Assembly: GCA_030248295.1 (NCBI GenBank)
Contig: JASANH010001160.1
Coordinates: 62,001-126,000 of the forward strand
Length of the DNA: 64,000 nucleotides
Direction of reading: 5' to 3'
Origin: Mesodorylaimus sp. YZB2_4
Taxonomy: Eukaryota; Nematoda; Enoplea; Dorylaimida; Dorylaimidae
Position 1 is the stretch's first letter. Every line of letters starts with the position of its first letter. The notes under the pieces were generated by a model. That model was given only the letters and a program-made list of their open reading frames with translations. It was not told where the DNA came from and did no database searches. Positions 9,919-21,127 of this stretch are shown in pieces. The position numbers were made by a program, and so were the translations under genes.

Positions 9919-12717
9919 TTCCGTCCAGAATCAGTGAAAGGGAAAGGCGGCGGTGGCGTTTGAAACAAGACGAGTATCGCTAATCGACTTGGTTAAGCTA
10001 GGCTCTTGTTGAAACGAGAAGTCGGCAGGTGAGCAAACCTGTACGACCGGCCGGACGGTCTCGTAGCGACGGATTTATTGGATACCTGCAGTCGGCCGAA
10101 GCGCCCCCAGACGACGCTAAGATGGACACGCTTATAAAATCTTACTCTTTCTACTCTTGGCTCCTGGTCAATCTAGGCAACCGACCATAATAAGCCACAG
10201 CCAACCACTGTGGTTACCAAGCCAGAGGTTCCTAGTTTATATGCCCGTCGGGCGACGTCATGGGGCCCACATTGACAGGTGATACCTCGTCCCCACGGCA
10301 ATAAAGATCGCTTTGAGTGATAAAATGACTTGCGTGCCTCGAATAGAAAGCGGAAAATGGCCGAGTCAATATTGTCAGAGAAAAAAATTCTTATTTTTAC
10401 GTGCCAACGATCATTTAGTTGAGCGATGCGTGCCCATTTTATTTGCTCTGCTGAACCGAATGGGTGCTTGAAACATGAAACATCATGAACGCGTGCCCCA
10501 GGTGTCCACAGTTGCAGCTTGTGGCGAGAGATTCCATGTGCTCATGACAGCGATAAGGCCAGAATCCAATGGAGCTTGAGCAAAGTATATTCGAAGTGAA
10601 TTAAACATATGTAAGCATTGCAAAATGCATGTTGCAAATCAAGGTTAAGAAGGCGCGAATCGACAAAATGGGCAAATTTATTGAGATCGACATTTTTAAT
10701 TTTAATTGCTTTGTATGCATGTTCATTAATCTGTGAGTAAGACCACCGATAAGTGATCTGTGAGTAGAGTAAATCTGTGAGTGTGAGTGAGAGATCCTCA
10801 AATATTTCCCAGGGAAAAAGATGTTTAGGATTAGGATATGCTCGAGGAAACATCCAGCAAAACTCCAGATGTTTCAGCAGGATATCTGAAAGGCGTGTCT
10901 ATGTAGATCATGATCGCAGTCGCGCCCTCTCCAGCAGAAAGTTACTGTGCCTGTAAAAATATGTTCTAGAGCTTCGTTATTGTTATGAAGTAAATGACAC
11001 ACCCAAGAGAAGTATAAGCTCAAATGTCGAAGACCAGGCATATGGTAAAGCCTTCAAATTTTTTAAGTGATTTACTGTAACTCTTCCGTCATTTCGTTTA
11101 GCTATGGACTTTTGCTGCAGTAACTTTTATGACAGACTGTGCGGTTGAGTCCGCCCACTGGTCTGGTGCAGGTGGTAGCAGTGACCGATGGCATAAAAGT
11201 GCGTGCAAAGAACTCACAAATGAGGTTTTCTTTGCAGCACCCTCACCCTTTCCCACTCATTTGTACACGCAATGGTTTCGGAAAGAGACGATCTCCGTTG
11301 TCGTCCCCCGAGCACTGTAAACCAATTCCCACACCTCAGTTTTTCCCATGGTTTTTCGTTACTTCTCTCAAAAAGCTCGAAATTAGCTATTTGCGGAGGA
11401 GGTGAAGAAACAGCTGTCAGAGTTATGACAATACAAATCCACGTCACAACCAGGCCCACAGTCCCAAAAGTCGTCAAGCTCTTTTCCCTCGGCCTACGCT
11501 TGCAGGTGCAATTCTATTTTCACTGACGCAGTGAAATCCGAAAAAGCTTTTCTCCTTTGAACAATGCCACCCACGAAGAACTACGAGTAAGCAGACGGGC
11601 AGTGATCGATGACGAAAATCGAAATTCTGGGGCGTAATTTCGTGAACGGCCTTCTTGTAGAAAAGAAATAAAAGAAAAGAAAAAAGTAAGCCAAGAGGAC
11701 TGAAGTAAATGGATAGTTCTGGGACCACTGAGCGCTCGTCAAGAACGCAAAATAGCCATTTTCAATTAGGTTTTCAATAATGAATGCGGCGGGCCTCCTT
11801 TTGATTAGGCCCTAGTTTCAATGACGAGGGTTGGCTTGATTGCTTCGTCCTCGTCCCAATGCAATCCGATGCAGATATGCGTGAAAGAAGGAAAACTTAT
11901 TCCTCTCTCCTTCGTTCATACTCATTTCCCTCTCCCCCCCCCGCCCCCCCCCCCCCCCCCCAATTAATCACATTGCAATAACGATTCTGATGCATTGGTC
12001 ATCGCTGCTAAAGTCAAACCCTCGCCATTAAAAGACTGCAAAAACAAAATTTTATTTTTGACTTGTTGTTGGAGTGTGTAGAAAAGAATAAACTTTGGTC
12101 GTGAATCAAGCTACTACAGGGGGGTAATTTTATTTTGGTGCTCAGGGAGGAGTAAGTATGAGAAAATGCACTTTTCATGAGCCCTAGTGGCCTAACAATG
12201 TCTGCAATTTACTCGTATCGCAGCCAACACTCAAAATATTGCGCTTCTGCTAAGACTTCCTTATTTGCTCGTTCAGTACATTCTGGTAAACTTGCTAAAA
12301 ACATATCGATCCTTGGACTAACGACTTAGGAGCTTAGAATTGCATTTTGGAACGATGACGAAACGAAACTACTCTTGCAGGCACGTATGCCACCTCGGGA
12401 GGCGGCTAGTCGACCATCTCACTTCCGCCCATAAAGTCGGCAGAACGGAGGGATTAGTGGAGTCAATCCAATCTGCCAAGGACCTCTATTACATGCCTAT
12501 GTTCACGCCAAGTGTCCACACTTGACGCCCGTATAAGACTACGCTGGCAGTCAACTTGCATCCAGTCTGGATTGAAACGGACAGCGCGCGACCAGAAATA
12601 GAGTATTCCTCTGCTATATATTTGACTACTATGTTGTACTTATTGGCTGGAAAAGTAATGATTCTGATATTATATCGATGACATTGTCAAGTAACGCTGA
12701 TATTTTTGCTTTTACAG
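9919..12717. other. Intergenic or unresolved 5' region
   Basis: The stretch contains a C-rich run at 11933-11960 and several short open frames. A plus-strand frame at 12340-12525 includes cysteine and histidine residues loosely spaced like a zinc finger (CRHVC then DHLTSAH). It might belong to the next gene, but no splice link was found. No other supported gene. Confidence 0.3.
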
Positions 12718-14345
12718 CACGGCTTGCAATTGGGAAAAGACGAGGTTGCGGGCAGCGATTCTGATCAACATCGTCACGATTCGGAAAATAGAACGAGCAG
12801 TTGTCAGCACGGCACACAAGAAGAGGGAAATGCCTCGAAAAAGAAACTTTCTTCAACAAAATCTTGTTCAGCTACGTTGAAGCACAATACAGGTGAGTTG
12901 CAGTGGACGCTCTGGCTTGAAAGGGGCATTCAGATGGTGTGTCTCTCCTGTGTCTCTTCCTTTGACGCGGGACCCTGTGATAAGTAATTCCAGTCGAAAC
13001 TACAATACAAAAAAGGGGGTGGTGCAGCGGTTTGACATTTGTCTGCCTGTGTTGCTTTTGAGCGAGGCTTGACTAGTCGCGGGTTCAGTGGAAGTCCAAG
13101 GAAATCAGTGTTTAGTCCACGATGCCCTCGCGTGGAGGTGCTCCTAGTGGGGACGTCAAAGGGGACATGCCTTAAGAGCTGGTCACCGAACGGCATTGCT
13201 TATCATATCATGACTGCTGGCCGGCTGTTGGCAAAACGGGTTGGAAGTCCTGGGGGGGGAGCTGGGTTGGCGCGGGCCTCAGCCCACCAAAGAATGGACT
13301 TTATGGACATCGTTTATTGAGGCCCCAGTCAGCCGAATTGTGCTGGCATCCCTGGGTGTTCAGGAGATCGATACTCTCCTGCAAGAGGACTCTTCAGACC
13401 ATTTAGTTTGATATTTCCGATTCTCCTGGAACTCCTTGCCCTGGAAGCTTTTATCTCTCATTTCCTGCTGGCCATGCCGACCAGCAGCAGTCAAATCATA
13501 CAAACAGTCGCGTGGGGCCACACGCCAGATTCCCTCTTTATGTTTGCATTTTCAGCAGCTCCGCATGAGGGCATCTTGGACTGATTTCTTTCGACTTTGG
13601 GTGGTTTCTGGATCCAACCGTGTTCTAGCTACTGCCTAATCGTTTGGTTCAGTCTCTCTACTTGATCATCATTCCCTCACAAAAACGATGCTGTATGAGT
13701 CACCCAAAATGAGCTTGCCAGGAAGGAGTTATAACCGTCGGGGTTCGAGCCATGCTACCAAGCTGCTCTGGAGACAAGCCGAGCAACTGAACCACCCCAG
13801 CCGCCACTCGAATAGATATCTTCCCAATCACTCACACGCCACTTTGCATATCTATTTCAGGCAGCCAATTCATTTCCGACCCAAAATGCAAGCACCTGAT
13901 CAAGGAAAGGTCCGAATCCAAAGGTTCACTGTTGCAAAGATCGGTAACTATAGATCAAGAACCCCAGGGGGGTTCAAAGTCGAGCCCTGCCCACCGATCT
14001 ATTGACAAACACGAATCAGAAAATGGAACCCAACAGGTCAGTTCGACGTGAGTACTTATAAGGAGTGCAGTGATCGAGTGGTTTTCAGAACACAACTCGA
14101 CAATCGCCAAAGAAGGAGAAGCTCAAATCGGAATCGAAGGTAAGCTGTGTGCTTGCAAGCCCATCCCAAGCTTGAAGTGGCATGCAAATATTTTCAAGAC
14201 ACTCCACTTAACACTTCGAGCCATCATTCGAGCCCATCCTTTTCAGATGAAACCGTTCCATTCGCAGTCTAGTTCCGAAGATCTCTCAGCCAAGCGAAAA
14301 CGGTGCGCTTATCACCGATCGAGCGCGAGAACAGAGCCAGGGTGA
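12718..14345 (+). CDS. Spliced gene for a charged, low-complexity protein (5' exon not found)
   Basis: Four exons are supported by matching phases: 12718..12892, 13861..14036, 14089..14139 and 14247..14345 (stop TGA). All acceptors are strong (TTTTACAG, TATTTCAG, GGTTTTCAG, CTTTTCAG) and donors include GTGAGT and GTAAGC. The joined product (167 residues visible) is rich in Ser, Lys, Glu, Gln and His and has basic clusters (KKEKLKSESK, AKRKR) that could be nuclear localisation signals. No domain is recognised. The second exon could end earlier, at 13943, also in frame. No start codon was located, so the gene is annotated as 5' partial. The first intron (12893-13860) carries two SINE-like copies. 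The final acceptor is duplicated downstream (see the repeat at 14722). Function unknown. Confidence 0.55.
13016..13290 (+). mobile_element. SINE-like element, family 1 copy (internally shortened)
   Basis: The head GTGGTGCAGCGGTTTGACAT and the tail block GCTTATCATATCATGACTGC plus GGCAAAACGGGTTGG match the full-length copy at 39397-39852. The middle third is missing and the B box is degraded (GGGTTCAGTGG). The copy sits in the first intron of the charged-protein gene. Confidence 0.75.
13440..13812 (-). mobile_element. SINE-like element, diverged family 1 copy
   Basis: On the minus strand the head reads GGCTGGGGTGGTTCAGTTGC and is followed by a B-box-like GGCTCGAACCC. Further along it has a GATGCCCTCATGCGGAG block and a TGACTGCTGCTGGTCGGC block that match the 3' half of family 1 copies. 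It is much more divergent than the other copies. Confidence 0.5.
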
Positions 14346-14721
14346 CTTGGAAAATGAATTCCAGAGGCTAGGAGGACTATTGCAATATTCACTAACTGTC
14401 AGCCTCGCAAATTCACATTTGTCCTATTTCATTGTCTTTAGCTCGTTTGTGTGGTGTTTCTTCTTCCGTTACAATATCTAAAACTGTGAAGTGGCCGCGC
14501 CTGCTGTCAGGAATGTCCGTTTGTTGTCACTTTGGTGATGTACAGATTGTTTGAGAGGACGAACAAGCTTGGGGTAGATCTATTAGATTGTGAAGCCGTG
14601 TGGTTTTGCTATGAAGTTCCTCTGGCTATAGGCTTGTCTGATTATCAGGTGTGCCTCGTTGTACGTATGCAAAGGACGCCTATATTAAGGAGCCAGTTAT
14701 TTGAAAGACGGAAGAGACTTG

Positions 14722-14802
14722 AAGACACTCCACTAAATACTTCGAGCCATCATTCGAGCCCATCCTTTTCAGATGAAACCGTTCCATCCGCAGTCTAGTT
14801 CC
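14722..14802 (+). repeat. 81-bp direct duplicate of the last-exon acceptor region (14196-14276)
   Basis: Bases 14196-14276 and 14722-14802 match along all 81 positions with about four mismatches. The unit spans the 3' end of the last intron, the CTTTTCAG acceptor and the first 30 bases of the last exon. The second copy also stays open for 14 codons before a stop. Confidence 0.85.
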
Positions 14803-15643
14803 ATCCAAGTGTCGTGATCAGTCATGATTTCGCGTTTTATTTATTTATTTGTCTGATATCGGTAAATGTCTCTGACGTGTTGAAATTGCCGTTACAGGAA
14901 ACTCACAAAACGAAATTCGCGCGCTTATTTTTAATATGTCGCTTTACGACAAAGCAACCGGGCATAATAGTATTGATTGACCCGATCACGGACAATTGCC
15001 CCCACGCGCGAAGTTCAATTCTTACAGGCAGGCCCCCTTGCAATTCTCAAATCAGTCGCAGACAGTCACAGGCCAACCACAGGTTAGCGCTTTATTCTAC
15101 TCGATGGTTTTTCTATTCACATTCATCCCCACCGAGTTTATTGACTTTTATCACTGGATATTAATTAAATTGCAATCCATTGCCAATAAATATTTCTTTT
15201 TCCTTTCCTTCAACATAGAATAGATGACCGCTCAACGGCCCGGCTATTATCACCCGCTGCCAGCAGACATATTTTCATGAGCCTGCAGATCCTACGCGGG
15301 GGGGTGGGGGCATTTATCCGACCTACAGTGGCAATCTTCACCTAGCGTCGGAAAAACGTAAATAATCTCTCTCCCCTATCTGAGTTCTGAAGTTTCTAAT
15401 CGATTGATTAACTCGCTTAAAGAAGCCGAAAAATGTAAGTATTGTATGTAGATATGTAATCCTAAGTACCTGCACACAGCGGCCAAATGAGACTATTATC
15501 TGACTAGGTTACTGGGAAGCAGCCTGAGCTTTACAATATTCCATGAAGGCAACGTAGCCCTACAGTAGAAGTTAAGGCTTTCTCTGCATTTTCCGGATGA
15601 TGTGTATCCATGCAGGAATTTCTTTTAGTCACCGTTTTGTACA
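14803..15643. other. Intergenic, upstream of the H3 variant gene
   Basis: No gene is supported. The open frame at 14814-15164 has no recognisable feature. A G-rich tract lies near 15297-15310. Confidence 0.35.
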
Positions 15644-17803
15644 ATGGCTAAAGTGAAACAGACAGCTCGTAAATCTACCGGCACCTTTGCGTCCGGTGGC
15701 AAGAAACTTATGAAGAAATTACAGACAAAGAGAACATCGGGTCGTCAAAAGGCGTCGGCGATCGCAGAACGAGTAAAAACGCCGAAGAAGAAACATCGCC
15801 GTTTCAGACCTGGTATGTGTTTATGGCGGGCTTGATGGGTACTTATTCTGTGGGAGGCATTTTTTAGGTTTTCGACAAAAACTCTAATACCTACTGTATG
15901 TATCGGGTGATTATAAAAAACTTCATTATTTTGAAATCAAATATCTCGATAACTACAGTACTGGACAGAACTCGGAAGTTTTTTATTATCCGCGATATGT
16001 GCGCCAGGGTTCGTATTAGGCTGGAAAACCTGTAAAACCGTGAGAAGTTCGGGTGATCGTGAACTTGTGTGGAAAACTTAAAAAAAGGCTAAGAAATAGG
16101 AATTTTCGAAATAAATGACGGAAAACTGTGGGAGGCTGCATTCGAGATTTAAGATTTCTAATCATTCTCTTTTCTCGAACAAAGAAATCGAGTACATATT
16201 TGGCTAAATGATTATGATTTGTTTTGTCCATGATTTTGTTATGTTAGGTAGCAAATTATTTGAGAGCGTCCTACTATAGATGTGCTAGAAAAGTAGGAAT
16301 CAAATTTCTGTCTGGAAAACCCATACAAATCAGATAAAATCTTTTTTGACTCCTTGCGTGACTTGGTTTTTTTTTGTTCGTTGCGCAGTAAGACGAAATA
16401 GCTTAGACTTCCTCGGTCTGTCCTCCCAAACAGGGCTGTCATGAAGTTTTGCGTGTAACTAGCACCAAAACCAAATTTTGAGGGCGCGCGCTCGATAATT
16501 TAGCGATAGTATCCTAGTGTGGATCTGCACATTCCCATGGATGCCTGCATAATTTAGATTCAGAAGCACCCAATAGGTGTCATCCATGTGCATACTCTGC
16601 GGGGTCGAAATGTCTGCGTTCTTTTTGCGTTATACAGCTGGTTTTAGCGTAGTTCGAAGAGCCTAAGAATATTTTAGTATAGCCATGATATAGGTCAGAG
16701 TTGGTTGAAAAACTGTAAATATCAGGGAGCCTGAAGTAATGTCTAGAAAATTTGGAATAATGGGAATTTCTGCGCCAAAATCAGGGAAAATGGTCCAAAT
16801 TTTGAATCTCCAGTTTTTTTTGAAGCCGCGCTAATTACACTGTACTGTTAATCGGAAAATCACCTGAAAATGCTTTAGTACCATGAAAAATCGGCACTAA
16901 ATTTCCTTTTTAGGCGTTTTAGCCCTGAAAGAAATACGTCAATATCAACGATCGACGGAGTTGTTATTGCGCCGTTTGCCATTTCAACGTTTGGTTCGGG
17001 AGATACTATACGGAATTCCTGGCGGCAAGGACCTGCGAATCCAAGCTTTGGCTTTGGAAGCTTTGCAAGTAAGTCTTAGTTATGTATACGCCTGGATCGA
17101 CCCGATCCCGATCCGACTCAGAAAATACAAGATTGGTGAGGATGACGTCTTTGGCACTGAGTCCTCACCAACCTGCCTGTTTCTTCGCTGTAGCGCTCTA
17201 TCAGACCACTCCAGAGCCACGGGAGAGATAACCAGCGCCTAAAGTGGGATTGAATGCTGATTTGAGGGAAAGAAACGGGGTGGTTTCTCATTATAGTATA
17301 CAACATTTTATCATTTTCTAGCAGAAAAAGCGCGAAGAATTTTAGTTGCCGATCCGGCCGATTCACCCCCTGGATCGGTTCGGCCGGATCGGTGCATGCT
17401 GGTGTATACGATAGCTCAGCATCTGAAACCCAGCTCCTGGCCAGGGGGGCGTCTGAAAATTTTTGTCTAGGGGGTCACGTAGGCGATACCCTCATCCTAG
17501 CTTACCCCCAGTTTCGGATGCTGCAGGTTTTGAAATCTCATGTCTAACATTATGGAATGATGGAATTTTATTTTCAACATCGCTCAACTTGCGTCCTAAT
17601 TTGAAAAATTATTTCCCAATCAGTCATTTCACTTCTTGCAAGACATATCGTGTTTCCTATTTTAGCATGCGACCGAAGCCTACTTGGTGTTAAATTTCGA
17701 GGACGCAAACTTGTGCGCGATTCACGCCAAACGCGTGACGATCATGCCCAAGGATATCCAATTGGCTCGTCGTATTCGAGGCGACGCGTTCCTTGCCAAG
17801 TAA
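15644..17803 (+). CDS. Histone H3 variant, probable centromeric H3 (CenH3/CENP-A-like)
   Basis: Three exons, 15644..15812, 16914..17068 and 17666..17803, join in phases 1 and 0 to give 153 residues (canonical H3 has 135-136). The tail starts [13 protein letters not shown], keeping the H3 lysine-4 and ARKS lysine-9 context. It then departs from H3 and is about 12 residues longer; the lysine-27 ARKS motif is absent. The fold follows with [20 protein letters not shown] and [10 protein letters not shown]. Between REI and ALQ there are 18 residues (with [11 protein letters not shown]) against 16 in H3, so loop 1 is two residues longer, as in CENP-A. The last helix and C terminus ([19 protein letters not shown], then ARRIRG) match H3. 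The product should be a nucleosomal histone in the nucleus. Replication-dependent H3 genes lack introns, so this is a variant gene. Alternative: a non-centromeric divergent H3. Confidence 0.85.
17095..17415 (+). repeat. Dispersed ~300-bp repeat, copy 1 (intron 2 of the H3 variant)
   Basis: Shared ordered blocks with the copy at 62445-62770 include AGATTGGTG, GATGACG, TTTGGCACTG, CAGACCACTC/AAGACCACTC, TTTCTCATTATA and GATCCGGCCGAT. Both copies are on the plus strand and both lie in introns. There is no coding frame, and the 3' part carries short palindromes around CGGCCGGATC. Element class unknown. Confidence 0.7.
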
Positions 17804-18639
17804 GGTGATGAAGGGAAACCGAGAAGGGAGACTGGTGTTGTTCTCGTGAGTCTCGTGTCTGTTTTGTACGTGTGAGCTACTGAACATACAGTGTGGTGTT
17901 GGTGAGGTTTATGGAGTTTTGACCCCAGCCACATGCTGGATAATATTAGCACTGATAATGAGTCTGAAATGTAAGTTTGTTTGGTCAGGCCTGCGTGGTT
18001 TTTGACTGCCGTTGTATGATGTACAGTATCGAAAATGTTTTGACTTATTTAACTCGCACTTTGCTTAAATCCTGTGCGGCAATTGGTAGAATATTTTGTA
18101 TGAAGCGTCTGAAATCGTTTTTTTTTTTAATGGTGTAGGAGCAAGGATGGATGGAGCAGAATATGAGCAAGGTCAAGATGCTGAGACAAATTTTAATTTC
18201 TGGCGGTAAAAGTGAATAAACATTTTAAAATTAGGCTTGATATTGTATATTCAGAAAAAACAGACGGGTTTTATAAGACTCGAGCAAGCCGGCTTAAAAG
18301 AGGCAAAGTGAACCATGTGACTTGTGGTGAAGTTGACCCTGTGGGCCCATACGGGTCCTGATGGACTGGATGTAGAAGAGGTTTATTCGACCCCAAAAAA
18401 TTTTGATCATGTGTTATCGAATTTTGATGCTTTGAAACTGACTGAAAATCGGGCTTTGGCGATATTGATCGTCAAAAATCAATCTTGCGTCCAATAGCGA
18501 ACCCTACATGTCATTCAATGCGGAAATGGGTGCATTTTACAATGCCCCCGTCGGAATTATCTTACTCCCTATGACTGACTTGTAAAATAAAAAACCCGCG
18601 AAATTTGAATTAGGGGAGCATCAAAAACTTAAAGAATAC
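17804..18639. other. Intergenic; possible 3' UTR of the H3 variant
   Basis: An AATAAA lies near 18213 (GTGAATAAACATTTT), about 410 bases after the H3 stop, and could be its poly(A) signal. Nothing else is supported. Confidence 0.35.
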
Positions 18640-19370
18640 TGATTGAGCCGGACCGTCCAACGTTTCCCGAACAAGAATTTTGTCATGGTCTGGGGCGCCA
18701 TATCGCACAATGGGCAACTTCCGCTGGTTTTTGTTGAGCCAGGGACCAAAATCAATGGCCAGTAGTATCGTGAAGAAATTTTGGAGAAGCATCTGATCTC
18801 AGCTATCAACGAATTGTATCCAAATATTGATCGGATCTTTCAGCGGGATTCAGCGCCGTCGCAATCCGCCAATTCCGCACAAAAATGGCTCAAAAACCAC
18901 ACTCCTGGTTTCATCACCAAGGACGGTGGTTCCGGCATTCGTCTGTCGGTATTGCTTGTGAGCGAGTGGCTGGACTCGTCTTGGGTTCGATCCCCGATGG
19001 AGGTCAGTTTGCGAGGTATAAACTGTCGCTGACCTTGCACGCCGGGCCGTGGGTGACTCAGCCGGTCGATCCCCCCCCCCCCCCCCCGAGGTGCTCCCAG
19101 TGGGAAGGCGCAGAGGGACACTGCGGTGTGTGCTGGTTCCCGCACAGCCTTCCTTATAAGTTGTGACGGCTGGCTGGCTGGCTGCGGGCAAGTCGGGTGC
19201 AAGCCAAAAAAAATTTTTTCAAAGGCTCTCATCTGATCATGTACCAATTCGCAGTCACTAAATGCAAAGAGCGAAATTTGCCTGACCAATATATATTTCA
19301 CTTGAAGGCTCCCCTCAAATATGTTTGTGTGGTCTGTTGGAGTTTAGAAAACACTCTGAATGCTAAGCTT
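18640..19370 (+). pseudogene. Mariner-type transposase remnant, interrupted by a SINE-like insertion
   Basis: In one frame from about 18690 the translation gives NFVMVWGAISHNGQLPLVFV, then REEILEKHL, FQRDSAPSQ and KWLKNHTPGFIT. This is the characteristic order of mariner/Tc1 transposases around the second and third catalytic positions (the VMVWGA and QDSAPSH regions). An in-frame TAG stop follows NGQ near 18763. After ITKD (about 18920) the frame runs into a SINE-like copy. The mariner match resumes near 19330 with WSLENTLNAK, the usual W-x-x-LE region downstream of DLNPLDY. The element is dead. Neither end nor terminal repeats could be placed. Confidence 0.75.
18921..19215 (+). mobile_element. 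SINE-like element, family 1 copy inside the mariner remnant
   Basis: The copy begins GGACGGTGGTTCCGGCATTC and has a B box GGGTTCGATCCC near 18984. It includes the family block CTGACCTTGCACGCCGGGCC, a run of about 15 C at 19073-19087, and ends in an A-rich stretch near 19207. It splits mariner coding sequence, so it inserted later. Confidence 0.75.
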
Positions 19371-19394
19371 CGAATACGAATTCCATCTGGTCCG

Positions 19395-19530
19395 GGCCAG
19401 GTATCACCCTTTCGAGTCCGTGTGACTCATGCTTCCCCACGGGTGAGTGTTCGACTCGCCGCCTGGTAAATCATCACCCTCACCCTCGAGTGCGCGTGTT
19501 TATTGATATGAAGACATGAGCAGGAACATG
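19395..19530 (+). mobile_element. SINE-like element, diverged family 2 copy
   Basis: The sequence has a B-box-like GTTCGACTCGCC, then the family 2 block CCCTCGAGTGCGCGTG and a tail of spaced ACATGA units. It is divergent from the two better copies at 19832 and 45881. Confidence 0.4.
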
Positions 19531-19831
19531 AGCCATTGCCCTTTCCGAGTGTTACAGGACATGTTACAAGAATCACTAGCGATCTATGCCTACATGCTCT
19601 CAGAAAAAGTGGGCGTAGACTTTCAAGAATTTTTACGAGTCAGAATGAGTAGGCTACCGCCCGGCCCGCAGGATATTCTCCGTTCAGCGCCTGTTTTCAT
19701 CTGTTTAGCCATTTTTTGTGGTACTTATTTCTTTCCCTCATTTGGCAGGTGAATATGATTAAATGAGATCAGCATCTCATGGTCTCATAAAAGGGGTGTA
19801 AGACTTGTAAGTACCATGGCGAAACTGGTCC

Positions 19832-20012
19832 CTGTCATGTCATGTCATATTTCATCCATAGCCAAGCACCATGCAGCGCACTCGAGGGCTAAGGGACACA
19901 TAATTGACAATCATTTAGTACCGAGGCGGGAGTCGAACCCTTCCCTCTAACGATAAGTGCGCACCCAGCGTGAGAGGCAGACGCCTTAACTCGCCTTGGC
20001 CACGACCCCGGT
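19832..20012 (-). mobile_element. SINE-like element, family 2 (tRNA-Leu/Ser-like head, ATGAC tail)
   Basis: On the minus strand the head reads GGGTCGTGGCCAAGGCGAGT then TTAAGGCGTCTGCCTC, like a class II tRNA. It has an exact B box GGTTCGACTCC at 19929-19939. The body ends in CCCTCGAGTGCG and CTTGG, and the tail is a short tandem of ATGAC. The copy at 45881-46072 shares the same order of blocks. Confidence 0.75.
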
Positions 20013-20688
20013 CCCTGGGCTGAAGATGTGTTGTTTGAAACTTGCAGCTCGTAAAGGGTGGTCGTTGAGATGTGATCAGGATACTTTTCGGTTCACGATC
20101 TGTTTCGGGTGTCTAAAAACCGAATTGGAAAATATGGTCAGATTAGATCGTGTTGGTTTTTATGGCATCTCAGATATTTCTGAAGGCAGATAAAAGGTGC
20201 GAGTAGGGTTTGTTTTCTGGGCACGAATCACTCAACTGCTCGAAAATGTATTTATTTTAAGGCCCCTTTGCTGCGCTCCCTAAATACGTACGTGCCAACT
20301 GGGGGTACCTCTACCAACCTACCAACTTAAGTCTCAGGGAGACTGTCGAGTATTGGCCAGCATGCTAACATTCTGTCCTGAGGTCGTGGAGGATAATAAC
20401 ATGTTCACAAGAACACGCGTCACCTGATCACACTTCACTTCGCAAAAGTGGTTTCTTGGGATTTGAACTACACTTCACAGTTTTTGGGTTGGGTTTGGGG
20501 TGAGATGTGACCCAAATGTCGGCCCTGGTATAGGCTTGAAATCAGTCACATATGGCACACAGATTGTCGTTCGGGCGAGAAACGATATGGGCGACTTGAA
20601 AGTAATGCGTCCGTCTTACTGGAGGGATTGACCGGCGGTGCTTTTGCACCAGGCCAAAAACCCAGAGGGCCAACCAAATCTTCAGGGA
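20013..20688. other. Intergenic, nothing supported
   Basis: Short open frames only. No recognisable domain or repeat beyond the flanking elements. Confidence 0.3.
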
Positions 20689-21127
20689 GCCGCGGTGGCT
20701 TAGTTGGTTGAGGCGTTGGTCCCGCATTGCTTGGGCCAGCAGCCCTGACTGGGATGCCGCAGTTCTGGTCCGGCTGAGAGGACGGCAGCTTAGTAGTCCG
20801 TTCTCAGAGAGGAAACGCTGGCCTTGCACACCTGGCCTTGGGCGACTCACCGGATGCCGTCGAGCACCGGACTCACGGTCAGAACGAATAGAGAATCAAA
20901 AAACTGGTTCTCAAGCATCGGGAGGGTCCTCTCTTCTAGCCTAGTATCATCCTGGGACTCTGGTGCTGGCACAGGATGCCCTCTGTGGAGGTGCTCCTGT
21001 GGACGCAGAGGGAAGCTACCGTGAGAGCTGGTCACCTCACGGCCTCGCTTATCATATCAGGACTGCTGGCCGGCTATAGAAGTCCCTTGGGGAACTGGGG
21101 CGGCACGGGGCCCAGCACAAAAAAATA
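20689..21127 (+). mobile_element. SINE-like element, family 1, near full length
   Basis: The head GCCGCGGTGGCTTAGTTGGT contains an A-box-like TGGCTTAGTTGG. The B-box region is weaker (GTTCTGGTCC). Later blocks include GATGCCCTCTGTGGAGGTGC and GCTTATCATATCAGGACTGC, and the copy ends GGCCCAGCACAAAAAAAT. Its middle section aligns with the interrupted copy at 39144-40056, which defines a subfamily. Confidence 0.85.

Noticed and set aside
12340-12525. C2H2 zinc finger exon
   Set aside because: The Cys-Cys to His-His gap is too short for a classical finger and no donor site joins it to the next exon.
18840-19301. Open frames of 113-153 codons on the minus strand
   Set aside because: They cross from mariner remnant into SINE sequence and are antisense to both; no protein-like features.
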